Assembly (NCBI RefSeq): GCF_000092065.1
Contig: NC_009366.1
Span: 192,001-256,000, forward strand
Direction: 5' to 3'
Origin: Ostreococcus lucimarinus CCE9901
Taxonomy: Eukaryota > Chlorophyta > Mamiellophyceae > Mamiellales > Bathycoccaceae
Length of the DNA stretch: 64,000 bases
The first letter of the stretch is position 1. Each line of letters begins with the position of its first letter. Below the pieces are notes generated by a model. That model was given only the letters and a program-made list of their open reading frames with translations. It ran no database searches and was not told the DNA's origin. This document shows, in pieces, positions 9,101 to 21,520 of this stretch. Position numbers and translations under genes: made by a program.

Positions 9101-12100
9101 TTATGTGACATCGTCAAGTACTTTGGTGACAGCAAGAAAAACGTGCGCGAGGCAGCGTTGAAAGCGTGCACGTGTTGGGTAACTTCGGCGGGGCTTGCAA
9201 AAGTTTTACCAACGATGGCGGAAAAGTTTCAAGAGTACTCTGCGAAAATCACAGCCGAGGGTAAAAAAGAAGCGATAGAGTGGTGCATGGAAACGTATGG
9301 CCGAGACCAATGCGCTGACGATGTGATTCACTGCAGTGCTGTGCACTTTGCCGCTGTTGGATTGAATGACAAGGCGACGGAATCAAGAAAGGCGAGCGCG
9401 GCGTTGATGGAAGCCATCTCGTCAAAAGTCGACGCCGACAAAGTGCTCACCATGGCGAAATCGCTCGGTAAGGAATTGAAAATCGCGCTCGAAGCGCACT
9501 TAAATCGTTCCAAACCGGCGACGAATATGAAAAGTGCAGCCATGGCGGTCATGGCGACGAATGCGTTGAAAGGGTCAGCGGCTGCCAGGAATGCGGCGCG
9601 TAAAGCCGCCGCGCTGGGTGGCGGCGTCGCAAAGTCAACCGATGCCCCCGTCATGGTACAAAGTGGTCCTGTTTTCCTCATCGACGCCGACAAAGCAGTT
9701 CGTATTCGCAAGTATCCGCGCAAGGCGATGAAGTTTGAGACTTTACGTGACGAGGATCTGATGTTATTGTCTGAGGACGTGAAATCTGCGAGTCGAGCGT
9801 ACTTTCGAGCCGACGTGCATAAAATGATGTTCACGAACGATGTCAAAGCGCGACTCGCGGCGCTCGACTCTATCGATGAGGCAATCAAGTCCGATGAAGC
9901 TGAATTGGTCAACAGCTTTGACTTATTACTTCGTTGGCTCATGCTACTCATCAGCGAGGCGAGTCCAAACACGCAAGTAATGAATCGAGTCCTCGACGTG
10001 GTTTTAGATTCACTTCACGCCGCGAGCGATTTGGATTACAAGATCGTCGAACAGGAAGCTGCCATATTACTTCCAGTGATCGTAGAGAAGTCTGGTCACA
10101 GTATTGAGAGCGTTCGTGAAAAGTTTCGATCGATTTATCGCGCCGTTCCGACTGTGTACTTGGCGTCAAAATTTGTCGGCTACCTCACCACGGGTGTCGT
10201 GGAAACGAAGAGCTCGCGGACGCGCGCCGAATGCCTCGAAGAAATAGGCCGACTCATTGAGCGTCATGGTTTATTGGTGTGTCTCAGAGAGGATAAGACA
10301 TTACAGGAAGTTGCCAAGTTAGTCGAGACTCGTGATATGAGTCTGAGAAACTGCGCTTTGAATTGCCTCGCTTCGGCGTACAAAGTCGCCGGCGACGGCG
10401 TCTGGAAACGCGTCGGCAAAGTCTCTAACGAGCAAGTTAAGGACGTCATAAGCGACAAGTTTGCTAGAGTTGCTCGGGAAATGAGTCTCAGTAACGAAGG
10501 TACTCCCGGAGATTGGCTCAAGTTTGATCCAATTCCAATCGCGAGCGCGTTGGATGGCGCGTCGTTGAGTAAAAGCGTCGATGCGTCCACTTTTGCCACG
10601 GCAAAACTCGCCGACATGATGTCTTCTGCGTCGATTCGCGAGAACTATTCTACATTTCAGGAAGGAAAAAGTTTGGTGTCGCAATCTATGCACGTATTAC
10701 CCTCACGAACGCCTTTTGCTTTGCGTCAGGAAGAGACGACGCCGGATGTCGAAATGTCGAGCGCCCCCGCACCCGTCGTCCCCGACGTGTTCGTTGGCGC
10801 AAACACGCCAAAGGCGCCGTCTAAGCCCGTCGTCTCTATCACAAAAGATCTCAACGAGTCGACTTGGTCTAAAGCGTTGAAGAGAGTGAATGACGTCGAC
10901 GAAAGCGTCGCCGTTGAAGCAATGAAGAGTGTGTGCCACGAGATCGTGAGGGCAAAAGAGGACGTCGTCGCGCACGCAGCCATGGTCGGTGACATTGACG
11001 GATTGGTGCATTCCTTGGCTAAGCGCATAGAGCATGTGTTCGTTACTGCCATCGCATCGCCGGCGAAGGGTACGCGTGCGTGCAGATACATTCTGAATGC
11101 ATTGATGCAAGTCCATCAAGATAGAGCCTTCGCGACGGCGATCACTGAACCCACGCAGCGTGCGTTCATCAAGCAATTATTGCTCATTCTTCTCGACGAA
11201 CGCGTTTTGACGCTCGAAGACGGAGAATCCTTGATCAAGGCTGCAAATATGTTGATGATTGCGATGATGGAGAACTGCACGCGGTCGTATTCCTTCGTAG
11301 CGTTCTTGACGTTGCTGCACGATCGCCCGCTCAACGTCCCGGCGCATTTCGACGGGTTACTCGTAAAGTGTCTCATCAAACTCACTCGGTCGATGCAACT
11401 ATCGTTCGACAACGTACATATCCCGACAGTACTTGGAGGCATTCATACATATCTGGTAGCGATCGGTATCGATGAAATCAACGCGCGCGCCAAGGTAGAG
11501 GACCAAGGTTTGCGCGCGGTGAAGACGTTGCTGCACACGATCACCACGCGCGTCGGAGAAGATGTCTTCAAATACTGCACCAGCGTTCCGCCTCGCTCCG
11601 CTGTGCCGTCGCCGATGATTTACTCCTTCATCGACGTCAACTTGATGGCGCCCAAGTCGAACGCCACGCCGTCCGCGAAGTCATCTAGCAAGTTGCAAAC
11701 GAGCCCTGGGGTGAATGCAAAGAGTCGGTTGGTGGCCATCTTTAAAAAGATTGGTGAAAAGCAAACCACGAGTCAAGGCTTGGAAGAGCTGTATTTGTTC
11801 ACTCAAGAACATCCCGAGGAGGACTTAACGCCTCAGCTCGAGCGCACGAGTGAAGCGTTTCAGATGTACATCAAGCGTGGCTTACAAAAAGTCGAAGCAG
11901 CGCGTTTACGAAAGAGTCCGTCAAACCTCGCGGGGGCGGCGCCGATTCCGTCTCCGGTGGCGGAGGCGAAATCGAGCGCCGCAGCGTATCGAGAACGTCT
12001 CGCGCAGATCCAAGATAACGTTGGTGCCGACGTCGCGGCGCCGACAAAAGTCGTCGACGTGGACGAAGCCATGACAGATCTCCAACGTTTGCGGCAAAGA

Positions 12101-12139
12101 ATGAATTCAATCAACGCCAAAGCCGCGGGGACGATGTAA
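6119..12139 (+). CDS. MOR1: Microtubule polymerase MOR1/XMAP215/Stu2 family, two exons
   Basis: This is a TOG-domain protein that binds tubulin dimers and speeds microtubule plus-end growth. Exon 1 is 6119-6284 and exon 2 is 6414-12139, giving about 1963 residues, close to plant MOR1. Exon 1 begins MSADEDEALRLARALPVRDR with HWKARVECYD, matching the start of TOG1. Exon 2 continues with FGDCAVKACADG and further HEAT arrays, several containing the WK(A/T)R signature (for example near 8090 and 8890). The C-terminal part has further helical repeats and a final coiled-coil-like segment. The 129-base intron has a GTGCGT donor at 6285, ACTGAC at 6377-6382 and CAG at 6411-6413. It restores a Gly codon across the join. 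Confidence 0.94.
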
Positions 12140-12155
12140 AGCCCATCGAACGATG

Positions 12156-12160
12156 TGTAA
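12156..12160 (+). terminator. TGTAA polyadenylation-type signal for MOR1
   Basis: TGTAA lies 17 bases after the MOR1 stop codon, followed by an AT-rich stretch, as expected for a green-algal 3' end. Confidence 0.5.
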
Positions 12161-12207
12161 TAATAATTAGATTTTCGATTTGATGCTTAAAATCTTGTGC
12201 CGTCGCA

Positions 12208-12212
12208 TTACA
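12208..12212 (-). terminator. TGTAA polyadenylation-type signal for GGPP synthase
   Basis: On the minus strand this reads TGTAA, about 55 bases past the GGPP synthase stop. The minus- and plus-strand signals are crossed, so the convergent transcripts should overlap. Confidence 0.45.
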
Positions 12213-12266
12213 ATGTGCACACGCCGTGTGTTACGCGTCATCGCAGGCGTCGTCTAAAATTTGCCA

Positions 12267-13313
12267 TTAGTTCTTTCTGTTTTGAATGTAATCCGCCAAA
12301 CCGATGAGCGGCTTGACCTTCACCGGGTCAAAGCCCTCTAACTCTTGCTTTGCCTTACTAATGAGATCCGCCGCGATGCGCTTGGACTCTTCCATGCCGA
12401 CCAGACTGGGATAGGTGGACTTGCCGACGGCCATATCCTTACCCGCGGTCTTCCCGAGCTCTTCGCTCGTCGCCGTGCAGTCGAGAATGTCGTCGACGAC
12501 TTGAAACGCCAAACCAATGTTTTGCGCGTATCGCTCCAGCTTCCCGATCTGCTCTTCGCTCGCCCCCCCGAGAATGGCACCAGCCGTGACGCTCACCTCG
12601 AGCAACGCTCCCGTCTTGTGTGCGTGAATGTACTTCAAGGTATCAATCGTCACCGTGCCCTCGTCCGCGCCCTCGGACATGATATCCACGACTTGTCCGC
12701 CGACCAACCCCTCGCTCCCGACGCACTTTCCGACGTCGACGATCACTCGAAGCACTTTATCCGCGCTCACCCCTTTCGTTTCTCTTCCGATGTACTCAAA
12801 CGCGTGACTCAACAGCGCGTCACCGGCCAAAATCGCCATCTCCTCTCCGTACACCTTGTGATTCGTCGGCTTGCCGCGGCGAAAGTCGTCGTTATCCATG
12901 CTCGGCAAATCGTCGTGGATCAGCGACATGGTGTGAATCATCTCCAGCGCGCACGCCGTCGGCATCGCCACCTCCATCGTCCCCCCCACGAGTTCGCACG
13001 CCGCCAAGCACAGCGCCGGTCGAATCCTTTTCCCTCCCGCCAGCAGCGAATATCGCATGCTCTCGCTCAGGCGTTCCGGATAATGCATCGGCACCGACGC
13101 GTCCAGCGCGCGTTCGATCTCCGCGTTCACGTTCTTGATGTACGCGTTAAATTCTTGTTCGCTCGACACGTCCGGCGTCGCGCTCACCGCGCGCACGCGT
13201 CCCATCACCCGTCCGCGCGCGCCCGCGCGATCGCCGCGCGTCGGTCGCGCCCCGCGCGAGGGCGCGACGCGCGCGCGCCCCCCCATCGCGCGCGTCGCCG
13301 CCGTCGTCGTCAT
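12267..13313 (-). CDS. GGPS: Geranylgeranyl diphosphate synthase, plastid type
   Basis: It condenses IPP units to C20 GGPP for carotenoids, chlorophyll phytyl chains and quinones. The protein has 348 residues, with about 45 Arg/Ala-rich N-terminal residues that look like a plastid transit peptide. Prenyltransferase blocks are GGKRIRP, the first Asp-rich motif within [34 protein letters not shown] and the second Asp-rich motif FQVVDDILD. The DDxxxxD spacing of the first motif is typical of plant enzymes. The small residues just before it fit a C20 product. The first ATG (13313) is used because the leader is suitable for import. Confidence 0.95.
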   Translation of the reverse strand: MTTTAATRAMGGRARVAPSRGARPTRGDRAGARGRVMGRVRAVSATPDVSSEQEFNAYIKNVNAEIERALDASVPMHYPERLSESMRYSLLAGGKRIRPALCLAACELVGGTMEVAMPTACALEMIHTMSLIHDDLPSMDNDDFRRGKPTNHKVYGEEMAILAGDALLSHAFEYIGRETKGVSADKVLRVIVDVGKCVGSEGLVGGQVVDIMSEGADEGTVTIDTLKYIHAHKTGALLEVSVTAGAILGGASEEQIGKLERYAQNIGLAFQVVDDILDCTATSEELGKTAGKDMAVGKSTYPSLVGMEESKRIAADLISKAKQELEGFDPVKVKPLIGLADYIQNRKN

Positions 13314-13580
13314 CCCCTAACCGCCCGTTCGCGAGCGCGCTTTGAGATTAAAAATATTCCCCTCGAACGCGCGCCGCCGTCGTCGCGCGCGTCGCGAATT
13401 CGCGTCGCCCGTCGTCGCGCGCGTCGCGTCGTCGCGCGTCCGACGCCGCCCTCGCGTCGCCCGGCGCGTCGTCGCGTCGCCCGGCGCGGGTTTTTTTTGA
13501 CGGCCCGTCGACCCCCTCGGCGCTGAGTCACGACCCGTCACGCGGGGCGCGATCGACGCCTTATCTGACGCACCGTTGTA

Positions 13581-13650
13581 CCAGCTCGTATCAGCTCGTA
13601 TCAGCTCGTATCAGCTCGTATCAGCTCGTATCAGCTCGTATCAGCTGGTC
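13581..13650. repeat. 10-bp tandem repeat (TCAGCTCGTA), about seven units
   Basis: Five exact TCAGCTCGTA units run from 13591 to 13640. A diverged first unit (CCAGCTCGTA) and a diverged last unit (TCAGCTGGTC) flank them. The array sits in the spacer between GGPP synthase and GAR synthetase. Confidence 0.95.
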
Positions 13651-13691
13651 ACTACTGTTTACCCATACGATTGGCACGTTCGGACATTCGG

Positions 13692-13725
13692 CTGATACCG
13701 TACTAGTACGCTGATACGGTATCAG
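13692..13725. repeat. Perfect inverted repeat, 11-bp arms, 12-base loop
   Basis: CTGATACCGTA at 13692-13702 is the exact reverse complement of TACGGTATCAG at 13715-13725. The loop contains part of the smaller palindrome GTACTAGTAC. It lies 42 bases after the 10-bp array and reuses the same TATCAG/CTGATA core. It could be a hairpin, a protein site or a remnant of a mobile element. Confidence 0.85.
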
Positions 13726-13894
13726 GAAACTGCCGATACCGGATTCAAGCACCCCTAATCTGACGCCTCGATCGCGCGATCGACGGCGCGATCGATGGGA
13801 TACGGCGCGCGATCGAGGATGGGGTTTCGTACTTTCGCACGCGCGCGCGGCGGTTCGAACGGCGCGCGCGACGGACCGCGGCGCGCGCGGCCGA

Positions 13895-13932
<38 letters not shown>

Positions 13933-13933
<1 letters not shown>

Positions 13934-15435
13934 TGACGACGGCGATGGGTTCGGCGCGGTGCGCGGTGCTGGGACGCGCGCGCGCGACGACGCGCGCGAC
14001 GATGACGACGACGACGACGGCGCGGACGCGCGCGGGACGAGGGACGCGAGCGACGCGGACGGCGCGGACGACGCGCGTCGTGCGGTTCGTCGCGACGCGG
14101 GCGACGCGGGACGGCGTCGCGCGGGCGTCGAGCGCGAAGACGAACGTGCTCGTCGTGGGGGGGGGGGGGAGGGAGCACGCGCTGTGCTGGAGGTTGGCGT
14201 CGAGCGCGAGCGCGGGGACGCTGTATTGCGCGCCGGGAAACGCGGGGATCGCGCGCGAGCGCGGCGTGGAGACGGTGACGCTGAATGAGAGCGATCACGC
14301 GGCGGTGGTGGGGTTCTGTCGAGAGCGATCGATCGGGCTGGTGGTGGTCGGACCCGAGGCGCCGCTCGTGGACGGGTTGGCGGACGCGCTCGCGGCGGCG
14401 GGCGTGCCGGTGTTCGGGCCGAGCAAGAGCGCGGCGCGGTTGGAGGGATCGAAGGCGTTTATGAAGGATTTGTGCGCCAAGTATAAGATTCCGACCGCGG
14501 AGTACGCCAAGTTTACGGACGCGGCGAAGGCGAAGGCGTACATCGAGTCCAAGGGCGCGCCCATCGTCGTCAAGACGGATGGCTTAGCCGCGGGTAAGGG
14601 CGTGATCGTGGCCATGGAGATCGAAGACGCGTTGAACGCGGTCGATGATATGCTTTCGGGCGCCATGTTCGGCAGCGCCGGCGAGGAAATCGTCGTGGAG
14701 GAGTTTTTGGACGGCGAGGAGGCGTCCTTTTTCGCCGTCGTCGGCGGCGGCAAAGCCGTGGCGCTGGCGAGCGCGCAAGACCACAAGCGCGTGGGCGACG
14801 GCGATACCGGCTTGAACACGGGTGGTATGGGTGCGTACTCTCCCGCTCCCGTCGTCACGCCCGAGATCACGGACGTGGTGATGCGAGACATCATCAAGCC
14901 GACGGTGGACGGCATGGCTGCCGAAGGGTGCCCGTTCACGGGTGTCATTTTCGCCGGATTGATGATCTCCAAGGATGGCACGGTGAAACTTTTGGAGCAC
15001 AACATCAGATTCGGTGATCCCGAGTGCCAAGTTTTGATGGCGCGACTCACGAGCGACCTGACGGCGCTCCTTCTCGCCGCCGCCACGGGGACGCTCGAAA
15101 ACGCCGAGGTGACGTGGTCCGACGACTCCGCCGTCGTCGTCGTCATGGCTGCCGAAGGCTATCCGGGCTCGTACGCCAAGGGCGAAAAAATCACCAACCT
15201 CGACGCCGCGGGCGCGATCGACGGGGTGAAAGTCCTTCACGCCGGCACCGCTTCCGACGCCGACGGCGACGTCGTCTCCAGCGGCGGACGCGTCCTCGGC
15301 GTCACCGCCTACGGATCCTCCATCACCGAAGCCGCCGAGCGCGCGTACGAGGCCGTGGACGTCATCGAATGGCCGGGCGGTTTCACTCGCAGAGACATCG
15401 GCTGGCGCGCCATCGCCCGCGAAAAGGCTCGATAA
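13933..15435 (+). CDS. purD: Phosphoribosylamine-glycine ligase (GAR synthetase), plastid-targeted
   Basis: This enzyme catalyses the second step of de novo purine synthesis, joining glycine to phosphoribosylamine with ATP. About 500 residues follow ATG 13933. An Ala/Thr/Arg-rich leader of about 75 residues fits a plastid transit peptide. The enzyme begins at [21 protein letters not shown]-grasp blocks include [48 protein letters not shown] and [13 protein letters not shown]. It is a stand-alone enzyme, as in bacteria and plants, not the animal trifunctional form. In-frame ATGs at 13795 and 13819 would lengthen the leader through a (GACGGC)n tract, so the exact start is unsure. Confidence 0.93.
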
Positions 15436-15483
15436 TATCAATAATTAAACGCCTCCCTCGCGTAACCGACGCGTCCGCAGAGC

Positions 15484-16062
15484 ATGACGTCGCGCCGCGC
15501 CGCCGCCGCCGTCGTCGTCTCTCATCCCGCCGTCTCCCGGCGCGCGCGCCGCGGCGGCGAATCTGCGACCGCGCGTCGCGCGTCCACGGCCTCGCGCGCG
15601 TCGCGCGTCGGCGTCGAGCGCATCGCCGCGCTCACGTCGCTGTCCGCGGAAACGCTCGAGCGGCTCGACGCCGAATCGCTCGACGCTCGACGCATCGTCG
15701 CTCGGCTCGTGCTGCTGCGCGCGCTCGTGGGCGACGAGAGCGACGTCTCGCACATGATCGCCGTCGAGCCGCGCTTGCTGTCGCAGCGCGCGAACGACGA
15801 GGATTTTGAGCGCAGGGCGCGGGACGCGTTGGAGGCGCTGGAGCGGCGCGTGCGCTGGGACAACGTGCGGAAGTTTTTGATCGAACGCGAGCCCGGGCTG
15901 CTGTTGGGAGACGGCGGACGTCCGCGACTGGACGAAATTAGGGACTTTGCGAGCGAGCACGAGGCGAATCTGAGCGCCATCGCGGGCGACGGAACGTCGT
16001 GGCTCGACGTCGGCGGACAAAGGTTCGTGGAGAATTTTCTCGTGAGCCACTACTACGATTGA
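15484..16062 (+). CDS. Uncharacterised small protein, probable organelle leader
   Basis: I do not recognise this 192-residue protein. The first 40 or so residues are rich in Arg, Ala and Ser with few acids, as in a plastid or mitochondrial transit peptide. The rest is mostly helical with repeated patterns (LSAETLERLDAESL, IVARLVLLRALVGDE, VRKFLIEREPGLLLG). The VRKFLIEREPGLL element is faintly like mTERF helices, which is too weak to name it. It starts 49 bases after GAR synthetase on the same strand and converges on the coiled-coil gene. Confidence 0.7.
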   Translation: MTSRRAAAAVVVSHPAVSRRARRGGESATARRASTASRASRVGVERIAALTSLSAETLERLDAESLDARRIVARLVLLRALVGDESDVSHMIAVEPRLLSQRANDEDFERRARDALEALERRVRWDNVRKFLIEREPGLLLGDGGRPRLDEIRDFASEHEANLSAIAGDGTSWLDVGGQRFVENFLVSHYYD

Positions 16063-16117
16063 TGTCATCTCGTGTACTACATACAAGCTAGCGTATACAA
16101 ACAAATCCCCCTCCCTC

Positions 16118-17890
16118 CTAAAATTCTTCCATCTTTCGCACCGTTCTGTCGCGTTTCGCGCGTGCCTCGATGAATTCGGCGCGCGCGCGCGCGAGCGCGG
16201 AATTGACGCTGTTCAAACCGTTGAATTGACGGGCGCCGCGCGGCGAATCGGCCACCATGAAGGGACTGTTCGGCGCCGTCGCCGAACGCCGGCGAATGAC
16301 GACGAATTCTTCGCCATCCGATTCTTCGTCCGAGACTTCGTGAACGTGCAGTTTTTTCGTGCTCGTCGACGCGCCGTTCGCGCGCGCGAAGCGCGAGGAG
16401 ACCCTGGGCGGCGTGCGCGCGACGTGCTCGAGCATCGCGTGTTCGCGAACGCTGTTGCGTCTCGCGTCTTGCTCGAGCAACGCGTTGATCTCGCCCGTGA
16501 GCTCGTTCGAGCGTTTTTCAGTCTCTTGAAGCCTGACGCGCGCGTCCTTTTCGCGCGCGTACGCTCGATCCAACTCGCGTCGCAGCGCGTTTCTCTCTTC
16601 CTCCAGCGCCCCGAGGCGCGAGTCGAGCGACTCGATGTACGCCTCGGCTTCCGCCTGCTTGGCTCGCATCTCCTGCAAGCTGCGCTGATGCGCCTCGGAC
16701 GCGCTCGCCATGGCGTTGCTCACGTGCATGGAGGCTTGCGCCGACGCCGCGTCCATGGCGTCAATCTCTTGGAGCAAACCTTCGACGCGCGCTTCGCTCG
16801 CCGCGAGCTGTTCCTCGAGCTTGTCTTTGAGCTGACGCTGTTTATCGAGCGTTTCGTTCAAGCGCGCGCCTTCGGACGCGAGGTCCTCCGCGCGACGCTT
16901 CAGCGTCGCGATTTCCGCGTCCTTCTCTCGCGCGGACAGGGAGAGACGACGCGTCTCCTGATCCGCGTCTTCTTGAGATCGCTCGAGTCGTCGCAGCTCG
17001 ACTTCCAGCTTGTTGACCACGACGCTGCGCTCCTCTAAAACCGTCTCCATCTCGGCGCGAAGCTCCGCGGACTCTCGCCGCGACGCGTTCAACTGCTCGC
17101 GCAGCTCGCTTTCGATCGCGTCGCTGCTTTCGGCGAGCGTGTGCATCCGCCTTTGCACCTCGGCCAACGTCTCCTGTAACTCGCGTCGCTCGGCTTCAAT
17201 CTCGCGCATCTCGGCGCCTCGGCTTCGTCCGCTCTTCACGTCCGGCGTCCTGTAGAGCTTTTTACCACCGCTGCTCGGCGACGAGCGCTCGAGCGCCATG
17301 TCTTCGAGCAATCGCTCCACCTCCGCCCGCAGCCGCGCTTCGTACGCCTCGACGTCATCCGACGACGGCGGTCGCGCCCTCGCGTACGCCAACTTTGTCT
17401 CGTAATCCGCGCACGCCGCGACGTGCGCGTCCAAAACCGCCGTCAGCAAATCCCCCACGCGCTCCCGCGTCGTCCCATCGCGCTCGATCCAAATCATCGG
17501 ATCGTTCTCCGCCGCGCGCGCGACGTCCGCCTCCACCAATCCGCGCTCGGCGCACGCCGTCGCGAACGCCGTCGCCGCGCGACACACGTCCTCCAGCGCT
17601 CCCTCCGCCGTCGCGCACCGCGCTAACGCTTCCGCCTCGCGCGCCGACGCGCGCTCGCGCTCTTCCGCTGACCGTTCACCGTCCGCGCGCGCCCGCGCGA
17701 GGCGCTCGCCCGCGGCCTCGGCGTCGTCCCTCGCCGCGTCGCGCTCGAGCGCCCTGGCGCGTCGCTCGAGCGCGAGCGCGCGCTCGAGCTCGTCCGCGCG
17801 CGTCGTCGCGCGCGCCCGCGTCGTCGGCGGGTCCGCGGCGACCGTCGCGTCGACGCGGTCGCCGCGACGCCGCGTCGACGGCCATCGCAT
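16118..17890 (-). CDS. Long coiled-coil protein of unknown function
   Basis: About 590 residues from ATG 17890. Most of the protein is charged heptad-like coiled coil (for example residues rich in [43 protein letters not shown]). A globular-looking island around [15 protein letters not shown] lies in the first third. The C-terminal 90 residues are less regular, with an acidic DEESDGEEF patch and then a basic end ([14 protein letters not shown]). Such proteins often act as scaffolds at microtubules or membranes, but nothing here proves that. The frame stays open to 18313, across the tubulin start, so I use the last ATG that leaves room for a divergent promoter. Confidence 0.78.
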   Translation of the reverse strand: MRWPSTRRRGDRVDATVAADPPTTRARATTRADELERALALERRARALERDAARDDAEAAGERLARARADGERSAEERERASAREAEALARCATAEGALEDVCRAATAFATACAERGLVEADVARAAENDPMIWIERDGTTRERVGDLLTAVLDAHVAACADYETKLAYARARPPSSDDVEAYEARLRAEVERLLEDMALERSSPSSGGKKLYRTPDVKSGRSRGAEMREIEAERRELQETLAEVQRRMHTLAESSDAIESELREQLNASRRESAELRAEMETVLEERSVVVNKLEVELRRLERSQEDADQETRRLSLSAREKDAEIATLKRRAEDLASEGARLNETLDKQRQLKDKLEEQLAASEARVEGLLQEIDAMDAASAQASMHVSNAMASASEAHQRSLQEMRAKQAEAEAYIESLDSRLGALEEERNALRRELDRAYAREKDARVRLQETEKRSNELTGEINALLEQDARRNSVREHAMLEHVARTPPRVSSRFARANGASTSTKKLHVHEVSDEESDGEEFVVIRRRSATAPNSPFMVADSPRGARQFNGLNSVNSALARARAEFIEARAKRDRTVRKMEEF

Positions 17891-18123
17891 CGCGACGCGA
17901 TGTGCGGGCGCGGCCTCAATCGACGGGTCGTGACTCAGCGACGAGGGACTCGAGGGGGACCACCGCGACTTCGAACGGCCCGCGAACGCCTCGAGCGGCA
18001 CTTCTCGAAGCGCGTCATCGCCGCAGCGACCTCGAATCGCTCGCCGACGACCGCGTGCGCCTCGACGAATCGGTCGGTGACGCGAATTTACGCGCGCGTG
18101 CGACGGACCGAACGACCGACGCC

Positions 18124-19659
<1,536 letters not shown>

Positions 19660-20108
19660 TCGCCGCCGCCCCGTCGCGTGGCGGCGCTCGCTGGCGGCGC
19701 CGTCGCGGTAACGCGAGTCAGCGCCGCCTACCGCACTCGATACGATGATACGATGACCCGAAACAATGTCGGGCATAACAAAACGAGCACGACGCTCGCG
19801 AGATCCGCGCGACCGCGTCGATGTAACGCTACAATTTCACTCACCTTTACCTCGCGAGGTCGCCGTCCGGGTTCGTCCCACTAAAAATTTCAGACATTTT
19901 CCCATCCCACTACAAGCGTAGTGGGATGAATCAGACACTTTCGAAAATCGCGCGCCACGACGCGACGCGCGCGCCGAACGTGCTCAAACCGTTCGTCTCC
20001 ATCGTTTCACGCCGTCCTCGAACCCCGCCGGAGTTCGTCGTCAGATTTTCCGGACAGATTTTCCGGACGGGTCTCCGCACAGCGCGCGTCATCGGCGCCC
20101 ATCGCGCG
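19660..20108. other. Spacer between alpha-tubulin and the helical-repeat gene
   Basis: This 449-base spacer has a TGTAA at 19822-19826 that could end the tubulin transcript. It also has a strong hairpin at 19903-19928 and a 13-base direct duplication (CAGATTTTCCGGA) near 20042-20070. I find no RNA gene. The frame of the next gene is open back to an ATG at 19926, so part may be coding. Confidence 0.5.
19903..19928. repeat. Perfect inverted repeat, 10-bp arms, 6-base loop
   Basis: CATCCCACTA at 19903-19912 pairs exactly with TAGTGGGATG at 19919-19928 around the loop CAAGCG. The shorter CCCACTA also occurs 30 bases upstream. The position, just 5' of an in-frame ATG (19926), would put the hairpin in the 5' leader of the next gene or at the end of the tubulin transcript. 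Confidence 0.8.
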
Positions 20109-21395
20109 ATGACGCTCGCCGACGCCGCGCGCGCGTGCGTCCCGACGCCCGCCGACGCCTCGTCCGACGACTTCGCGTCGGCCGCGTTCGACCGTCTGCG
20201 CGCGCTGCGCGACGGCGCGCGCGATTTGGAACCGGCGCGCGCGTCGGCGATTCGTCGGATGCCGACGAATCGCGAAGCCTCCGGATCGGCGCGGCTCGTG
20301 GAAGAGATCTCGTCCGACGACGTCGCGCCGACGTCCGAGTCCGAGTCCGCGCTCGCGCTGCTCGCGTGCGCGGCGCACGGCGCGCTCGGCGACGGCGACG
20401 TCCCGAGGTGGTCGAACGCGCGACTGAGCGCGCTCGCGGCGGAGACGTACGACGACGGATTCAAAGCCAGAGGTCCCGACGCCGTGATCGATAGTTTTTT
20501 GGAGGCGTACGGGCGCGCGGACGCGCCGGCGGCGCCGGCGGCGTCGTTCGGGGCGAACGCGGAGTCGGACGCGCGCGCCGCGGAGATCGCGGCGCGGCAA
20601 CTGTCGTGGTGCTTGGAGCGAGACGAGTTGTATCTGGGAAGCCCGTCGAGGACGCGCGAGGTCGTGGCGGTCGCGATGCCGCGCGTGTTGAGAGCGTTGG
20701 ATTACCCGTCGGAAGGGGTGAGGACGAGCGGCGCGATGTCTGCGAGGGCGCTGTCGAGGCGCGCGACGGGATTCGATTGGCGCGCGGGACCGGGCGCCGT
20801 GTTGCTCGACGCGTGTCGGTCCGCATTGATAGGCGCGAGCGCGGAGGTTTGGCCGCACGCCTTGGACGTCGCGTGCGCGTTGACGGGCGTCGTCGCGAGG
20901 GACGCGGGAATCGAGGAATATCGCAAGACGTTCTCGCGAGCCATCGACTGCGCGCGCTTGCGCGGGACGGAGACGGCGTACGCCGCGCCGCTGCTCGCGT
21001 CGTTTCCGAATTTGATTCGCGACGCGAAGGCGTGCGTCGCGGTGCACCTCGATCGTTTGCTCCCGCTTTTGTGCGCGTACATGCAATCGCACAAGGACGA
21101 CGTCGCCGTCGGCGCGGCGTCGCTCGTCGCGCTCGTCGTCGAAAACGCCTGGCCGCGCGCGCGCGCGCACTGCGAGTCGATGTGGCCGCACGTGAAGCGC
21201 GCGTACGCCGAAGCGGACGGTCGATCAGCGGTGAGCTGCGATAAATTACGCGCCGAGCTCGAACGCGTCGTCGAACTCGTGCAACTCGCGGCGGGGGGGG
21301 AATTCACGCGAGTGTGGAAGAGCGACGAAGACGTTCCGGCGCACGCCGTCGGTTTGGTTCGATTCCTCGCCGCGCTCCCGGCGACGCGCGCGTAG
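20109..21395 (+). CDS. Helical-repeat protein, possibly TTI2-like
   Basis: About 428 residues from ATG 20109, almost all alpha-helical, with HEAT-like periodicity in the second half (VMPRVLRALDYPSEGVRTSG, VLLDACRSALIG, LDRLLPLLCAYMQSHKDD, GAASLVALVVENAW). Length and the pattern of a central RxxGA block are loosely like TTI2 of the TTT complex, which helps mature PI3K-like kinases. That is only a suggestion. An in-frame ATG at 19926 would add a basic 61-residue leader. The gene converges on DGAT2 (125-base gap with TGTAA at 21433-21437 and, for the minus strand, 21464-21468). Confidence 0.7.
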   Translation: MTLADAARACVPTPADASSDDFASAAFDRLRALRDGARDLEPARASAIRRMPTNREASGSARLVEEISSDDVAPTSESESALALLACAAHGALGDGDVPRWSNARLSALAAETYDDGFKARGPDAVIDSFLEAYGRADAPAAPAASFGANAESDARAAEIAARQLSWCLERDELYLGSPSRTREVVAVAMPRVLRALDYPSEGVRTSGAMSARALSRRATGFDWRAGPGAVLLDACRSALIGASAEVWPHALDVACALTGVVARDAGIEEYRKTFSRAIDCARLRGTETAYAAPLLASFPNLIRDAKACVAVHLDRLLPLLCAYMQSHKDDVAVGAASLVALVVENAWPRARAHCESMWPHVKRAYAEADGRSAVSCDKLRAELERVVELVQLAAGGEFTRVWKSDEDVPAHAVGLVRFLAALPATRA

Positions 21396-21520
21396 CTCAG
21401 ACGAACCACCACCACCGCCCTGTACATCATACTGTAACATACTACTAGCGCGTACAAGTGTAATTACAACTGCCCGACTGATTGCCGGTGAAACGGGGGC
21501 GCTCGATTCGACGCGTCGCG

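Noticed and set aside
13581-13650. Tandem array considered as a CRISPR
   Set aside because: Units are 10 bases with no spacers; the genome is eukaryotic.
19866-19886. GGGTTCGTCCC resembling a tRNA T-arm
   Set aside because: The flanking bases do not form a T-stem and no anticodon arm or acceptor stem is nearby. No tRNA was found anywhere in the window.
19926-20108. Earlier ATG for the helical-repeat protein
   Set aside because: Possible, but it lies inside the hairpin and adds a low-complexity leader. Kept only as an alternative.
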